This document shows positions 1 to 8,120 of a DNA stretch of 64,000 bases, piece after piece; within the stretch, counting starts at the first letter, position 1; each line of letters starts with the position of its first letter. Made by a program: the position numbers and the translations under genes. The stretch spans positions 310,001 through 374,000 of the forward strand of contig NZ_JBGIYY010000001.1 in the NCBI RefSeq assembly GCF_041380235.1. The letters are read 5' to 3'. A model generated the notes under the pieces. The model had not been told where the DNA came from and ran no database searches. It saw only the letters and a program-made list of their open reading frames with translations. Source of the DNA: Glaciecola sp041380235 (GTDB lineage Bacteria > Pseudomonadota > Gammaproteobacteria > Enterobacterales > Alteromonadaceae).

Positions 1-809
1 TAGCGCGCCACAATATCTCGCTGGCCTGCAGATGGTGCACAAATAGCGAGTTTCGAAAAGCCAGATAGCGAAGGCGTACTAACAGCATATTCGCATAGTT
101 TAGATAATAGGGTGGTTTTTCCACGACCTCGAGCGCCAGTGATAAAGTGACAGCTATTAGCTTGAGTGTCCCATGAACGTGATATGGCTAACAATGCGGA
201 ATGCTGTTGATCGCTCAGAGCAATCTCAGCAGACCGTGTATGCAATTTGGGCTTGGTATTATCTTGAATAAGGGGTAAGACCGAACTTTCTTCGCTGTGC
301 CATGCAACGCCTTTATTGGCTGTAAATATTTGATGAAGATAGTCGGCAAAGAAACTATGTTGATGACCATCCCCATAGCTAAAGCTTACAAGTTTATGAG
401 CGGCGTAATATGCCGCCCAAGTTGAAGGCGCTGGTGTTAATATCACCAAAAGGCCGGGCGCCTCAATTAAACCTGAGGCCGAATAAATATGATTCGGTTG
501 CCATCCTTCTCTGCAATCAAGAACAACAGCATTATACTGCTCTCCAAGCTCTTGTTTGAGAAGCTCAAGCGGTATGCTTTTGTCGAATACTACTTTTATC
601 TGACTTGCAAAATTACCCACATATAAGGTTTTTGCATACTGTGACGCAATGGATTGAAGCGACGTTTGAATCAAGTTAGACAGTTTTTGCGCGGGCTCTT
701 GAAGACTTGTCGCTGTATTACTTAGAACCAAAAGCTGTCGAGACTTGCTATGTAAGTTCCGAGTGCTTATCCATTGCGCAAACTGTGCGGCACTTAAGTC
801 ATCATTCAT
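1..809 (-). CDS. tmcA: tRNA(Met) cytidine acetyltransferase TmcA, N-terminal part (runs off the left edge)
   Basis: The minus strand is open from an ATG at 809 to the window edge, giving about 269 residues with no stop. The translation begins MNDDLSAAQFAQWISTRN and near its end carries the P-loop ITGARGRGKTTLL, the RNA-helicase-like ATPase motif of TmcA. TmcA uses ATP and acetyl-CoA to make N4-acetylcytidine at the wobble base of elongator tRNA-Met. Only the N-terminal DUF1726-like domain and the start of the ATPase domain are inside; the GNAT acetyltransferase domain must lie to the left. It is divergent from the thioesterase gene with 62 bases between the starts. No strong Shine-Dalgarno is seen before this ATG, so the exact start is moderately certain. 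Confidence 0.85.
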   Translation of the reverse strand, partial: MNDDLSAAQFAQWISTRNLHSKSRQLLVLSNTATSLQEPAQKLSNLIQTSLQSIASQYAKTLYVGNFASQIKVVFDKSIPLELLKQELGEQYNAVVLDCREGWQPNHIYSASGLIEAPGLLVILTPAPSTWAAYYAAHKLVSFSYGDGHQHSFFADYLHQIFTANKGVAWHSEESSVLPLIQDNTKPKLHTRSAEIALSDQQHSALLAISRSWDTQANSCHFITGARGRGKTTLLSKLCEYAVSTPSLSGFSKLAICAPSAGQRDIVAR

Positions 810-871
810 GTGTGATATGGGGTATGATCGTGATTAATCAGTCTTTATCTTACTATGTTAGGAGCATCAAT

Positions 872-1285
872 ATGCGATTTTTATCACGACGATTGGTAAT
901 GCCTCAAGACCTCAATTATGCAAATTCTTTGTTCGGTGGTAGGGCCTTAGAGTGGATAGACGAAGAAGCGGCTATTTATGCTATTTGCCAATTAGACACT
1001 AACTGTTTAGTGACCAAACACATTGGCGAAATCAACTTTGAGTCGCCAGCCGCCAAAGGCGATATTGTGGAATTTGGTTTAGCCACCAAACTCGTGGGCA
1101 CGACGTCAATTACGATCAGTTGTTTAGTGCGCAACAAAGCAACAAAAAAGACCATTTGCTTTGCGGATGATATTGTTTTTGTATCGGTGGACCCAAGCAC
1201 TCGTTTGCCAGTTGCCCACGGTAAAACCTTAGAAAAATTAGACGCACAGACCGTAGCCGAAATAAAACAGCTGAACCTTGAATAG
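872..1285 (+). CDS. acyl-CoA thioesterase, hotdog fold (YciA/YkhA family)
   Basis: A 137-residue single hotdog domain. It shows the family pattern near residues 10-25 (MPQDLNYANSLFGG followed by ALEWIDEEAA, with the acidic residue after the central helix) and a later GTTSI segment, as in YciA-type acyl-CoA hydrolases. These cleave acyl-CoA thioesters to free acid and CoA in the cytoplasm. The frame is open further upstream, but ATG 872 is chosen because TAGGAG lies 7 bases before it and because the family starts here; a longer start would overlap the divergent tmcA. The length fits the family (about 130 residues). The natural substrate cannot be read from sequence. Confidence 0.82.
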   Translation: MRFLSRRLVMPQDLNYANSLFGGRALEWIDEEAAIYAICQLDTNCLVTKHIGEINFESPAAKGDIVEFGLATKLVGTTSITISCLVRNKATKKTICFADDIVFVSVDPSTRLPVAHGKTLEKLDAQTVAEIKQLNLE

Positions 1286-1360
1286 AAAACGGCAGATTGA
1301 TTGACAATCTATTTGCTACTGTTAACATACCGCCGGTGTCTTGGGCTTGCCCAGACATGT

Positions 1361-1449
1361 AACCAAGGGGTGCAACCGTAACGTGTTGCTGAGATTCCAG
1401 TGAAAACCCTTATTTACCTGATCCGGTTAGTACCGGCGTAGGAATGGTT
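1361..1449 (+). promoter_or_regulatory. TPP (THI-element) riboswitch aptamer
   Basis: The conserved THI-box blocks occur in order: AGGGGTGC (1366-1373), GCTGAGA (1388-1394), ACCTGATCCGG (1416-1426), TAGTACCGGCGTAGGAA (1428-1444). The P1 stem closes between AACCA (1361-1365) and TGGTT (1445-1449). These are the pyrimidine- and pyrophosphate-sensing cores of the thiamine pyrophosphate aptamer. It lies 60 bases upstream of a TonB-receptor gene followed by thiamine uptake and kinase genes, which agrees with TPP-repressed thiamine salvage. Confidence 0.96.
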
Positions 1450-1481
1450 GACATACTTCACCTAATACCTGCCGTAATACC

Positions 1482-1506
1482 GGATCTTTTCAACTAGAAG
1501 AGATCC
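1482..1506 (+). promoter_or_regulatory. Shine-Dalgarno sequestor hairpin (riboswitch expression platform)
   Basis: GGATCTTTT (1482-1490) pairs with AAGAGATCC (1498-1506), nine pairs including one G-T wobble, across a 7-base loop. The 3' arm contains the only plausible ribosome binding site (AAGAGA) for the ATG at 1510. No U-tract follows, so control is more likely at translation than by termination. ACCGGATC (1479-1486), overlapping the 5' arm, is perfectly complementary to GATCCGGT (1420-1427) inside the aptamer, giving an obvious ligand-free alternative pairing. Confidence 0.72.
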
Positions 1507-1509
1507 ATC

Positions 1510-3606
1510 ATGAAACTTAAAAAATTATCATACGCTATTCACATAGCATGCTTTGCTTTCGCCGCTCCGAGTCTTGCTCAGGTAATTGCTGACGACGATG
1601 CTGTTAACACTTTAAATGATGTTGAACGTATCCAAGTCACCGCCGATTTATCAAATCGCGATCTATCTGAACTGCCGGGCAGCAATTTTGTGCTCTCCGA
1701 AGCATTAATTAAGACCAGAGAAGCGCGCCATCTCCAAGATTTGGTTGCTGCCATCCCAAACCTTAATTTCACCTCGGGCTCCAGTCGCGGGAAGTTTATC
1801 CAAATACGCGGAATAGGAGAGCGTAGCCAGTTCTCAGAGCCGGTAAACCCATCCATTGGTATTCTGCTAGACGACATCGATATTTCGGGTTTAGGAAGCT
1901 TAGCTACTCTCTATGACCTGCAGCAAGTTGAAGTGCTGTCTGGACCACAGTCGGTAGCCGTAGGTGTTAATAGCCTGGGTGGGGTAATAAAGTTGGTAAG
2001 CAACCCAGCTACACAAACTCATAGTGCGAGCTTTTCAGCGAGTTTGGCCCAGCAAAATGCGCAGCAAATTGGTACAGCGTTTGGAGCGAGTTTAGGCGAT
2101 GGACTTTCAGCAAAAATAAGTGGCCAAATAAATCGAGAAGATGGCGATATTTACAATGCCTTTTTCGATGCGGATAACACTAATAATATTGATGAAACAA
2201 CGGCCACCTTATTTCTGAATAAGGAATTTAGCGATACCAAAAGTTTAGGCATGAACCTCTACTACTTTGATATCGACAATGGCTACGATGCATTCTCACT
2301 AGACAATGACAAGGTCACTCAATCTGATGAGCCCGGTTTTGATAAAACAGAGGCGTTTGCCGCGAGTATTAAGTTTCAACAGCAGTTCGACCAGCTAGCG
2401 GCAGAAGTTACCTTAAGCCATTTGAACGGTGATTTTGACTATGCCTACGATGAAGATTGGACGTTTCCAGCCTTCGATCCCCTAACCTATAGTTCGTTTG
2501 ACCGTTATTTAAGAAAAGTCAGCAGACAGCGTTTAGACGCTAAATTGTCTAATCATTCAGACCAAGATAAAGAGTGGCTAGTGGGTTTTACATATTCCGA
2601 CTCTGAAGAAGACCTGCTTCGTCAATACACCTTTAACAGTGAAGATTTCACGAGTGATTTCACTCCGCAGACGTTTTCGGTGTATGGACAATACGGTCTT
2701 GATATTAGCGATAAGCTTCGCGCAACTTTTGCCGGCAGATTAGAGCGTTTTGACGCTGACTATTCTGACTCGGATGGTTTTGCAGAGCAAATTAACGATA
2801 CCCTAGTCGCTGGCTCCGTAGCGCTCGATTATGCTCTAGATGACGCTATGCTGTATGCAAGTTTATCTCGCGGCTATAAAGCTGGCGGTTTCAATTTTGA
2901 CCAGCGTTTGACCGGCGATAACAGAACATTTGCACCAGAGTTTAACTGGAACATTGAGGCAGGCATAAAAGGACAATTAATGGATAGCCTAGCAAGTTAT
3001 CAGTTGACTGCTTTTTACATGCGTCGCAGTGATGCGCAGGTAAGCGATTTTGCGGTGTTTGAAAACAGGCAGGCAGATGGCTCGGTAGTCACTGGTTTTG
3101 CGGATGCGGTTCGAAATACCGATACCGGGGTTAACAAAGGCCTTGAGCTGAGCTCAAAGTGGGATATCAACAGTCGTTGGCAAGTGCAGGCAAATATTGG
3201 CTATCTTGACGCGAGCTTTGGTAACTATACTCGCATTGACGGCAGCTTTGTGCCGAATCAAGAGCAGGCTCAAGCGCCATCCTATACGGTTTATTTGTCA
3301 TCAGAAATTGTGCTTAGTGATAATTGGTCATGGTTTGTCGACATGGATGCAAAAGATGAGTTTCGTTTCTCTGATGGACACGATGAACGCTCGCCATCGA
3401 CCATCGTGTTAAATACTAATGTCAGTTGGCAGCAGAATAATCATTTGATTCGCGTTTGGGTGAAAAACGTCACCGATGAGCTTATTTTTACCAGAGGGTT
3501 TGGCGGATTTAGCAATGACCCTCGTGACGGCTATGCCTTTGCTGAACCTTATTTTCAGTTTGGTCAGCCGCGCCAGTTAGGCATTACCTATGCATATCAG
3601 TATTAA
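1510..3606 (+). CDS. TonB-dependent outer-membrane receptor, predicted thiamine/thiamine-precursor transporter
   Basis: A 698-residue receptor. Residues 1-23 are a signal peptide ending SLAQ. A TonB-box-like segment (VERIQVTA) follows near residue 38, then a plug domain (LQDLVAAIPNLNF, IQIRGIGERSQF, and LQQVEVLSGPQSVAVGVNSLGG around residues 136-160). The C-terminal two thirds form the beta-barrel, ending in a terminal tyrosine as is usual for Bam-assembled barrels. The position directly behind a TPP riboswitch and before a thiamine-binding protein, PnuT-like permease and kinase indicates uptake of thiamine or a phosphorylated or pyrimidine precursor. The ligand is inferred from context only; the barrel class covers many substrates. 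It is the first gene of a four-gene operon with short spacings. Confidence 0.9.
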   Translation: MKLKKLSYAIHIACFAFAAPSLAQVIADDDAVNTLNDVERIQVTADLSNRDLSELPGSNFVLSEALIKTREARHLQDLVAAIPNLNFTSGSSRGKFIQIRGIGERSQFSEPVNPSIGILLDDIDISGLGSLATLYDLQQVEVLSGPQSVAVGVNSLGGVIKLVSNPATQTHSASFSASLAQQNAQQIGTAFGASLGDGLSAKISGQINREDGDIYNAFFDADNTNNIDETTATLFLNKEFSDTKSLGMNLYYFDIDNGYDAFSLDNDKVTQSDEPGFDKTEAFAASIKFQQQFDQLAAEVTLSHLNGDFDYAYDEDWTFPAFDPLTYSSFDRYLRKVSRQRLDAKLSNHSDQDKEWLVGFTYSDSEEDLLRQYTFNSEDFTSDFTPQTFSVYGQYGLDISDKLRATFAGRLERFDADYSDSDGFAEQINDTLVAGSVALDYALDDAMLYASLSRGYKAGGFNFDQRLTGDNRTFAPEFNWNIEAGIKGQLMDSLASYQLTAFYMRRSDAQVSDFAVFENRQADGSVVTGFADAVRNTDTGVNKGLELSSKWDINSRWQVQANIGYLDASFGNYTRIDGSFVPNQEQAQAPSYTVYLSSEIVLSDNWSWFVDMDAKDEFRFSDGHDERSPSTIVLNTNVSWQQNNHLIRVWVKNVTDELIFTRGFGGFSNDPRDGYAFAEPYFQFGQPRQLGITYAYQY

Positions 3607-3618
3607 AGGAGAATTAGC

Positions 3619-3873
3619 ATGCGTCTAGTGGTTGAAATTTCACTTTATCCCTTGGCCGAAGTCTATATTGAACCAATAAAAGATTTCATCGAGCGTTTGA
3701 ATCACTATGAAGATTTATATGTGAAAACAGAGAGCACCAGTACAGTGATTGCCGGTGATAACTCGCATGTCATGGCGGTGTTGCAAAAAGAGATGCAAGT
3801 CACTCATGAACAGGTGGGTCAGGCAATTTTTGTTTGTAAGTTTTTGAACGGCACACATATGGAATTGAATTAG
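3619..3873 (+). CDS. YkoF/MTH1187-type thiamine-binding protein
   Basis: An 84-residue single-domain protein resembling the ferredoxin-like thiamine-binding domain of YkoF and the MTH1187 family: an N-terminal strand EISLYPL, a helix with IKDFIERL, a STSTVIAG turn-strand, and a long helix. YkoF binds thiamine or its hydroxymethylpyrimidine moiety. There is no signal peptide, so it is probably cytoplasmic. A good ribosome site (AAGGAG, 3606-3611) precedes the ATG by seven bases. The stop overlaps the GTG of the next gene by one base, implying coupled translation. Possible roles are thiamine sensing, buffering, or delivery to the kinase; none can be chosen from sequence. Confidence 0.75.
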   Translation: MRLVVEISLYPLAEVYIEPIKDFIERLNHYEDLYVKTESTSTVIAGDNSHVMAVLQKEMQVTHEQVGQAIFVCKFLNGTHMELN

Positions 3874-4508
3874 TGGCAGAGTTCTATGCCATTGTAATTG
3901 AGCAGTGGCAGCAGCAGAGCCTTTTTGAGGTTTATGCCGTGATCTTATCGGTGGCTTACGTTTGGTTAGCCGCCGAGGAATCGATTTGGTGCTGGCCCGC
4001 GGCGCTTTTGTCTACGTCGCTGTTTGCTTATGTCTTTTGGGATGTGTCTTTGCTGTTTCAACTGCTGCTGAACCTTTACTATTTAGTCATGGCGGTAATA
4101 GGCTTTATGCACTGGCGCCGCAGCAATAACCAAGGCTTTGTGACCTTGCAAATGCCCCCTAAACTGCATTACATATTGATATGCAGCGGCATCGCTTTAA
4201 CGCTTCTTGTAACGGTACTAGCCACAAGCTTTGCTCAAGCGTGGTTTGGATACGATTTATTGTATTTAGATGCGGGCATCACTATGTTTTCGCTATTAGC
4301 GACCTATTTGACCGTGAATAAGTATCTGCAATCTTGGATATATTGGAGTATTATCAACTTCTTAAGTATGTACTTATTCATAACAAACGGGCTCTACTTA
4401 ACGACACTACTGATGCTAATTTACATAGTCATTGCGATTAGAGGCTATATAAACTGGTCAAAACATTTGTGTGTTGATGATTCACTTTTAGACGATAGCA
4501 AGGGTTAA
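3873..4508 (+). CDS. pnuT: PnuC-family vitamin permease, predicted thiamine transporter PnuT
   Basis: A 211-residue integral inner-membrane protein with about seven hydrophobic segments. The PnuC-family signature of tryptophan-rich helices is visible (YVWLAAEESIWCWPAALL, later MHWRRS and INWSKH). PnuC-family proteins import vitamins by facilitated diffusion, with trapping by an intracellular kinase. Within a TPP-riboswitch operon and directly before a kinase-like gene, the PnuT (thiamine) assignment is more likely than PnuC (nicotinamide riboside). It starts at GTG 3873, overlapping the upstream stop by one base. Eight bases separate it from the kinase gene. Confidence 0.85.
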   Translation: MAEFYAIVIEQWQQQSLFEVYAVILSVAYVWLAAEESIWCWPAALLSTSLFAYVFWDVSLLFQLLLNLYYLVMAVIGFMHWRRSNNQGFVTLQMPPKLHYILICSGIALTLLVTVLATSFAQAWFGYDLLYLDAGITMFSLLATYLTVNKYLQSWIYWSIINFLSMYLFITNGLYLTTLLMLIYIVIAIRGYINWSKHLCVDDSLLDDSKG

Positions 4509-4516
4509 CCATTTAC

Positions 4517-5329
4517 ATGCAGTTTTATCACTTATTGGATTATTGCGTAAAACAGGTTGGCAGCGGAGCTCAGGTTAAGCTCGAGACCCTTCAAGCCGGC
4601 ACGATAAATCAAAACTATTGCTTGAGTATTGATGATCATAAATATTTGGTAAAGCAGTTTAGCGGCAACCGATGGCTGCCAATCGATCGCAATAAGACCT
4701 TTGACCTGCAGCTACAGCTTGCCCAATTGCAGTTAGCGCCTTTCCCTATTCATTTATCTGACAAACAGGACGTATACATCGAACAATGGCTTGAATATAA
4801 GCCACTATCGATGGAAGATGACGACAAAGACATCTGCATAGACGCACTTGCCGCTAGTTTAATTAGAATACATGGGGCGAATGCACAGTGTCCTGCTCTT
4901 GACTTACCCGCGCATTGGCAGCGCTATTTAAAAGCAATGTCTGATCCGGATAAAAAATGGCGTAAAAAGACGCAAGAATATACGACTCTATGGCGTAAAT
5001 ACGAGGCTCGCTACGGAGACGACTTTGTACTTTGTCATAATGATTTACACTTGAGTCACGTGAGCCCTGTGCAGGCCTTATACTTAGATTGGGAATATGC
5101 TGGAACAAGCTGTCGGTTTTTTGATGTGCTTGCCTGCATTCTTGCCAATCAGTTTGAACAACACAACGCAGATGCTTTGATCAGGCGATATATAGAACTG
5201 TCTGACTTTCACCGCGAAGAAGTACTGCAACGCATACGAACTCTTCAACCTATGGTGATTTTTACCCATCAGCTGTGGTGGCAAGCAAATCAACATCAAA
5301 GCTTAAAGCGCCAAAAGCCGGCAAAATAA
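4517..5329 (+). CDS. thiamine-kinase-like phosphotransferase (choline kinase/APH fold)
   Basis: A 270-residue protein of the aminoglycoside-phosphotransferase/choline-kinase fold. The N-lobe has TLQAGTINQNYCL as the nucleotide loop and YLVKQF with the ATP-positioning lysine. The C-lobe has the catalytic HNDLHLSHV (near residue 175) and the magnesium-binding LDWEYAG. ThiK of E. coli belongs to this family and phosphorylates salvaged thiamine to thiamine monophosphate. As the last gene of the thiamine operon it would trap substrate entering through PnuT. Kinase activity on thiamine is inferred from context; another small alcohol substrate is possible. The C-terminus is basic and no membrane segment is seen. 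Confidence 0.78.
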   Translation: MQFYHLLDYCVKQVGSGAQVKLETLQAGTINQNYCLSIDDHKYLVKQFSGNRWLPIDRNKTFDLQLQLAQLQLAPFPIHLSDKQDVYIEQWLEYKPLSMEDDDKDICIDALAASLIRIHGANAQCPALDLPAHWQRYLKAMSDPDKKWRKKTQEYTTLWRKYEARYGDDFVLCHNDLHLSHVSPVQALYLDWEYAGTSCRFFDVLACILANQFEQHNADALIRRYIELSDFHREEVLQRIRTLQPMVIFTHQLWWQANQHQSLKRQKPAK

Positions 5330-5333
5330 AACC

Positions 5334-5361
5334 TTTATTTATTTAAGGCGCTCGCTATAAT
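5334..5361 (+). promoter_or_regulatory. promoter for tRNA-Trp
   Basis: A perfect -10 box TATAAT (5356-5361) is followed by a GC-containing discriminator, 13 bases before the mature tRNA 5' end. A weak -35-like TTTATT (5334-5339) sits 16 bases upstream. Confidence 0.55.
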
Positions 5362-5374
5362 GCACGTGTTCGAC

Positions 5375-5451
5375 AGGGGTGTAGTTCGAATTGGTAGAAC
5401 AGCGGTCTCCAAAACCGATGGTTGGGGGTTCGAGTCCCTCCACCCCTGCCA
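5375..5451 (+). tRNA. tRNA-Trp (anticodon CCA)
   Basis: The cloverleaf is readable. The acceptor stem AGGGGTG pairs with CACCCCT and the genome encodes GCCA at the 3' end (5448-5451). The anticodon loop CTCCAAA carries CCA, flanked by the GGT/ACC stem, and the T arm has GGTTCGAGTCC. It is 77 bases, one longer than the E. coli gene because of one extra D-loop base. It stands alone between the thiamine operon and holD rather than beside tufB-secE. Confidence 0.95.
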
Positions 5452-5508
5452 CTTCTTTGCAAAAAACGTTGCTGACAAAAAGATAGCAACAGCAAAATGG
5501 GCAGCAAT

Positions 5509-5796
5509 ATGAGTATTGCAAGACAGCAAATCGCATCTTTACACGCTATGGGTATTGATATTTATCAACAGTATCGTAAGCATGGCGAGAAGCCAGCGAT
5601 AGTCAACAAGGCTTGGTTTGGCGGTTTATTAGATTTGCTTAACATCAATGAAGACAACTGCCAGTTTAGTGATGCATTGCCCATATCGTTTGATCCCGTT
5701 ACTAAAACACTTGTTTTACCTCTAACGATTACCTCCGATGACGCCTCGATAAAACAGCAAATTTGGCAAAAAATTAAAGGTGACGTGGAGCTTTAA
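5509..5796 (+). CDS. holD: DNA polymerase III psi subunit (HolD)
   Basis: A small protein of 95 residues. The N-terminal helix QQIASLHAMGIDIYQ resembles the chi-binding start of HolD, and the C-terminal SIKQQIWQKI matches the conserved end of psi. Psi links the clamp-loader complex to chi and SSB at the replication fork. It is shorter than E. coli HolD (137 residues), as in many marine gammaproteobacteria. The holD-rimI neighbourhood is conserved with E. coli, and here the two genes overlap by one base (TAATG). An alternative ATG at 5497 is in frame; 5509 is preferred because the family begins near this residue, but neither start has a strong ribosome site. Confidence 0.72.
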   Translation: MSIARQQIASLHAMGIDIYQQYRKHGEKPAIVNKAWFGGLLDLLNINEDNCQFSDALPISFDPVTKTLVLPLTITSDDASIKQQIWQKIKGDVEL

Positions 5797-6260
5797 TGAT
5801 TGCAGTTTGTGCGCCTCAACGTCAACACCTCGATAGCGCCTATGCTTTGTTTTGTTCCCACCGAGAATCACCTTGGTCAAAAGCTCTTTTTGAATCCTCT
5901 TTGCATAAGCCATTTTCATTAGTCGCATTGCAGGATTCAACGTTACTAGGCTTTATTGTAATTAGTCATGTTTTAGATGAGGCTGAACTTGAGGATATTT
6001 GCGTTGACCCTGCCCACCGCCAGCAAGGCGTTGCTAGGGCTTTACTTAGCTCTTCAATGGCTTCACTTAAGGCAAAGGGTATCAAAAAATGGCATTTAGA
6101 AGTTAGGCAAAGCAATCAGCCCGCAATTCGCCTGTATGAAAGCTTAGGTTTTGTAAAAGTGGGGAAGCGCAAAGCATACTACTCCAGCGCATCTAATATA
6201 GACGATCATCAGACGGCAGAGGCCGCACTTTTGTACAGCTTATTGATTTCAGCAGGCTGA
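5796..6260 (+). CDS. rimI: ribosomal protein S18-alanine N-acetyltransferase RimI
   Basis: A 154-residue GNAT acetyltransferase. The acetyl-CoA-binding motif A is DICVDPAHRQQGVARALL (around residues 67-84), followed by the helix-strand NQPAIRLYESLGF and RKAYY typical of RimI. RimI acetylates the N-terminal alanine of ribosomal protein S18. The start codon overlaps the holD stop by one base, so translation is probably coupled. The C-terminal 20 residues after KAYY are longer and less conserved than the core. Confidence 0.88.
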   Translation: MIAVCAPQRQHLDSAYALFCSHRESPWSKALFESSLHKPFSLVALQDSTLLGFIVISHVLDEAELEDICVDPAHRQQGVARALLSSSMASLKAKGIKKWHLEVRQSNQPAIRLYESLGFVKVGKRKAYYSSASNIDDHQTAEAALLYSLLISAG

Positions 6261-6292
6261 GTTGTCGTTGGTTACGCTTACAAAATATAACG

Positions 6293-7219
6293 CTACGGAA
6301 TAATTGGGCTCGCTTTTGGTTTTTTCATCATCAGCCCCACCGCTATCATGATCAGCGTTAAGCCCGCGCCATGATAAATGGTAAAGGATTCTCCTAACCA
6401 CACTACCGCGAACAAAGAGGTAATGGCTGGCCCACTTGTACCCACGATACTGGTGCGCTCGGGTCCAATTTTATGAATAGCCTCAGCCACCAACAAAGAC
6501 GGAATGACTGTACAAAAAAATGCCAGCGCTGCAACTAATGCATAAGCGTCGATAGGCACAATTAAACTATTGATATCTTCTGTGGCCATAAAAAATATAA
6601 AGATTGCGAGACTTGCTGACAGCATCGCCAAGCTGGTAAATATTTGGCTGCCAATTTTACCAATAATAGGCTTACTCCAAAGCACATATATCGCAAATGC
6701 CACGGCACTTAAAAATACAAGGGCGGTTCCTTTGGCAACCTCTGGGCCTAGAGTGCTTAAGTCATGCCCAAATATGAGCAGAATGCCCGCATATGACATA
6801 CCCAGCAGTAGCCAGATATTTTTGGGGAGCTTCGTTTTAAAGAAAAAGTAAGACATCAGCACGACAATAGTGGGGAAGCAAAACAGCACCACTCTCTCTA
6901 GCTGCGCGCTAATATATTGCAGACCCAGCAAGTCTAAATAGCTCGCTATGAAATACCCCAGCACACCCAAGCCTGCAACAGGAATAATATGTTGAATATA
7001 ACTGGTGCGCTTTGCGCTATTTTTGCTCCAGTAAAAAAACACCACGCCCAGATAAAAAGGCATGGCAAATATCATTCGCAGCGTAATTACCTGCTCACTA
7101 GACAGCCCCGCAGCATATGCGTATTTTATTAAAATAGGCTTAAGGGAGAACATAAAAGTTCCGGCTAACGCCATTAAAATGCCTGGTAGAACAGTTTCGT
7201 TTATATTTTCTTGCGTCAT
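6293..7219 (-). CDS. EamA-family (DMT superfamily) transporter
   Basis: A 308-residue membrane protein with about ten hydrophobic helices arranged as two EamA repeats. The N-terminal repeat starts GILMALAGTFMFSLKPILIKYAY; the second contains TSIVGTSGPAITSLFAVVWLGESF, the family's conserved ninth helix region with a charged residue after WLGE. Such proteins export amino acids, nucleotides or metabolites across the inner membrane; the substrate is not predictable here. Its ATG lies three bases after the stop of the upstream bicupin gene, so the two are very likely co-transcribed and translationally coupled. Confidence 0.85.
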   Translation of the reverse strand: MTQENINETVLPGILMALAGTFMFSLKPILIKYAYAAGLSSEQVITLRMIFAMPFYLGVVFFYWSKNSAKRTSYIQHIIPVAGLGVLGYFIASYLDLLGLQYISAQLERVVLFCFPTIVVLMSYFFFKTKLPKNIWLLLGMSYAGILLIFGHDLSTLGPEVAKGTALVFLSAVAFAIYVLWSKPIIGKIGSQIFTSLAMLSASLAIFIFFMATEDINSLIVPIDAYALVAALAFFCTVIPSLLVAEAIHKIGPERTSIVGTSGPAITSLFAVVWLGESFTIYHGAGLTLIMIAVGLMMKKPKASPIIP

Positions 7220-7222
7220 AGG

Positions 7223-7873
7223 TTAAGGATGGAGATGTCCTGTTTTCACCAAAATTACGGTTGGCTCGTTGACTCTAGGGTGATGAGAAGAAAGATGTGG
7301 GCTGCGCATCCACGTGCCGGCTGGATATTTACCCTGCTCATCTTCAAATGTGCCTTGCAGTACAAAGATTTCCTCTCCGCCGAAATGTTGATGCGGTTTA
7401 AATACTTCGCCCTGCGGCCATTTAACCAGAGCGACATGCTCGTATTGAAACTGATGCAATGGCATCACCTCTAGACGCCCTTGCCCCTGCAACCATGGGG
7501 TCGTATTAGTATTGATGCGAATTTCAGCCGCGTCTTGAGGATCAAATTGATTGAGTTTTACCCATAACACGCAGCCTTTTTTACTGAAGGGAGCATGAGC
7601 GCTATTGGGCGGGTTTCGAAGGTAGGTGCCGGCGGGGTAGTCGCCATTTTCGTCGGAAAACACGCCCTCCAACACAAAAATTTCTTCACCTAATGGATGC
7701 TGATGAGTAGTAAATTGTGAGCCCGCTTCGTATTTCACTACGCTAGTGGTGTGCCCCGATTCTTTTGACTCTCGCTCAAGAGGTTTACGCCAAACACCTT
7801 TTGCAGGACTTGCAATCCAAGGCAGCGAATGAGTTTCAATGACTAATCGCTTAGAAAAGTCCATATTTATCAT
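7223..7873 (-). CDS. two-domain cupin protein (ChrR-like cupin repeat)
   Basis: A 216-residue bicupin. Each half carries a metal-site pattern: HQHPLGEEIFVLEG (about residues 57-70) and HQHFGGEEIFVLQG (about residues 162-175), each followed by YPAGTYLR or YPAGTWMR and a later histidine (SAHAPF; SSHHPR). The repeats are so similar that duplication of one cupin_7-type domain is evident. Such cupins occur in the anti-sigma factor ChrR and as stand-alone metal-binding enzymes or sensors. A GGGGAA ribosome site precedes the ATG. The gene is coupled to the EamA exporter downstream. No ChrR zinc domain is present and no sigma factor lies nearby, so an anti-sigma role is unlikely. Confidence 0.8.
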   Translation of the reverse strand: MINMDFSKRLVIETHSLPWIASPAKGVWRKPLERESKESGHTTSVVKYEAGSQFTTHQHPLGEEIFVLEGVFSDENGDYPAGTYLRNPPNSAHAPFSKKGCVLWVKLNQFDPQDAAEIRINTNTTPWLQGQGRLEVMPLHQFQYEHVALVKWPQGEVFKPHQHFGGEEIFVLQGTFEDEQGKYPAGTWMRSPHLSSHHPRVNEPTVILVKTGHLHP

Positions 7874-8120
7874 GTTAATTCCCCGATAACGGCTGGGTAT
7901 ACGGCTAAGACAGACAAGAAGGATATCGTAGTTCCGCTATCTTGTGCACTAAAGCTTAAAACATTTTAAGTAGTGCCGAGGTTTTGCTACAATCGCGCTC
8001 GCTCAAGCCTTCCCAAACCTGAATCTGCATGGTTTTATATAAATCATGTGTGCTTTTATTCTTGAAGGCCATTTAATTGTAAAAATTGACTGCTAATTCA
8101 GTCGATGTAGGAACATACCC

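Noticed and set aside
707..871. N-terminal extension of the thioesterase to 707
   Set aside because: It would overlap tmcA, does not resemble the family and ignores the good ribosome site before 872.
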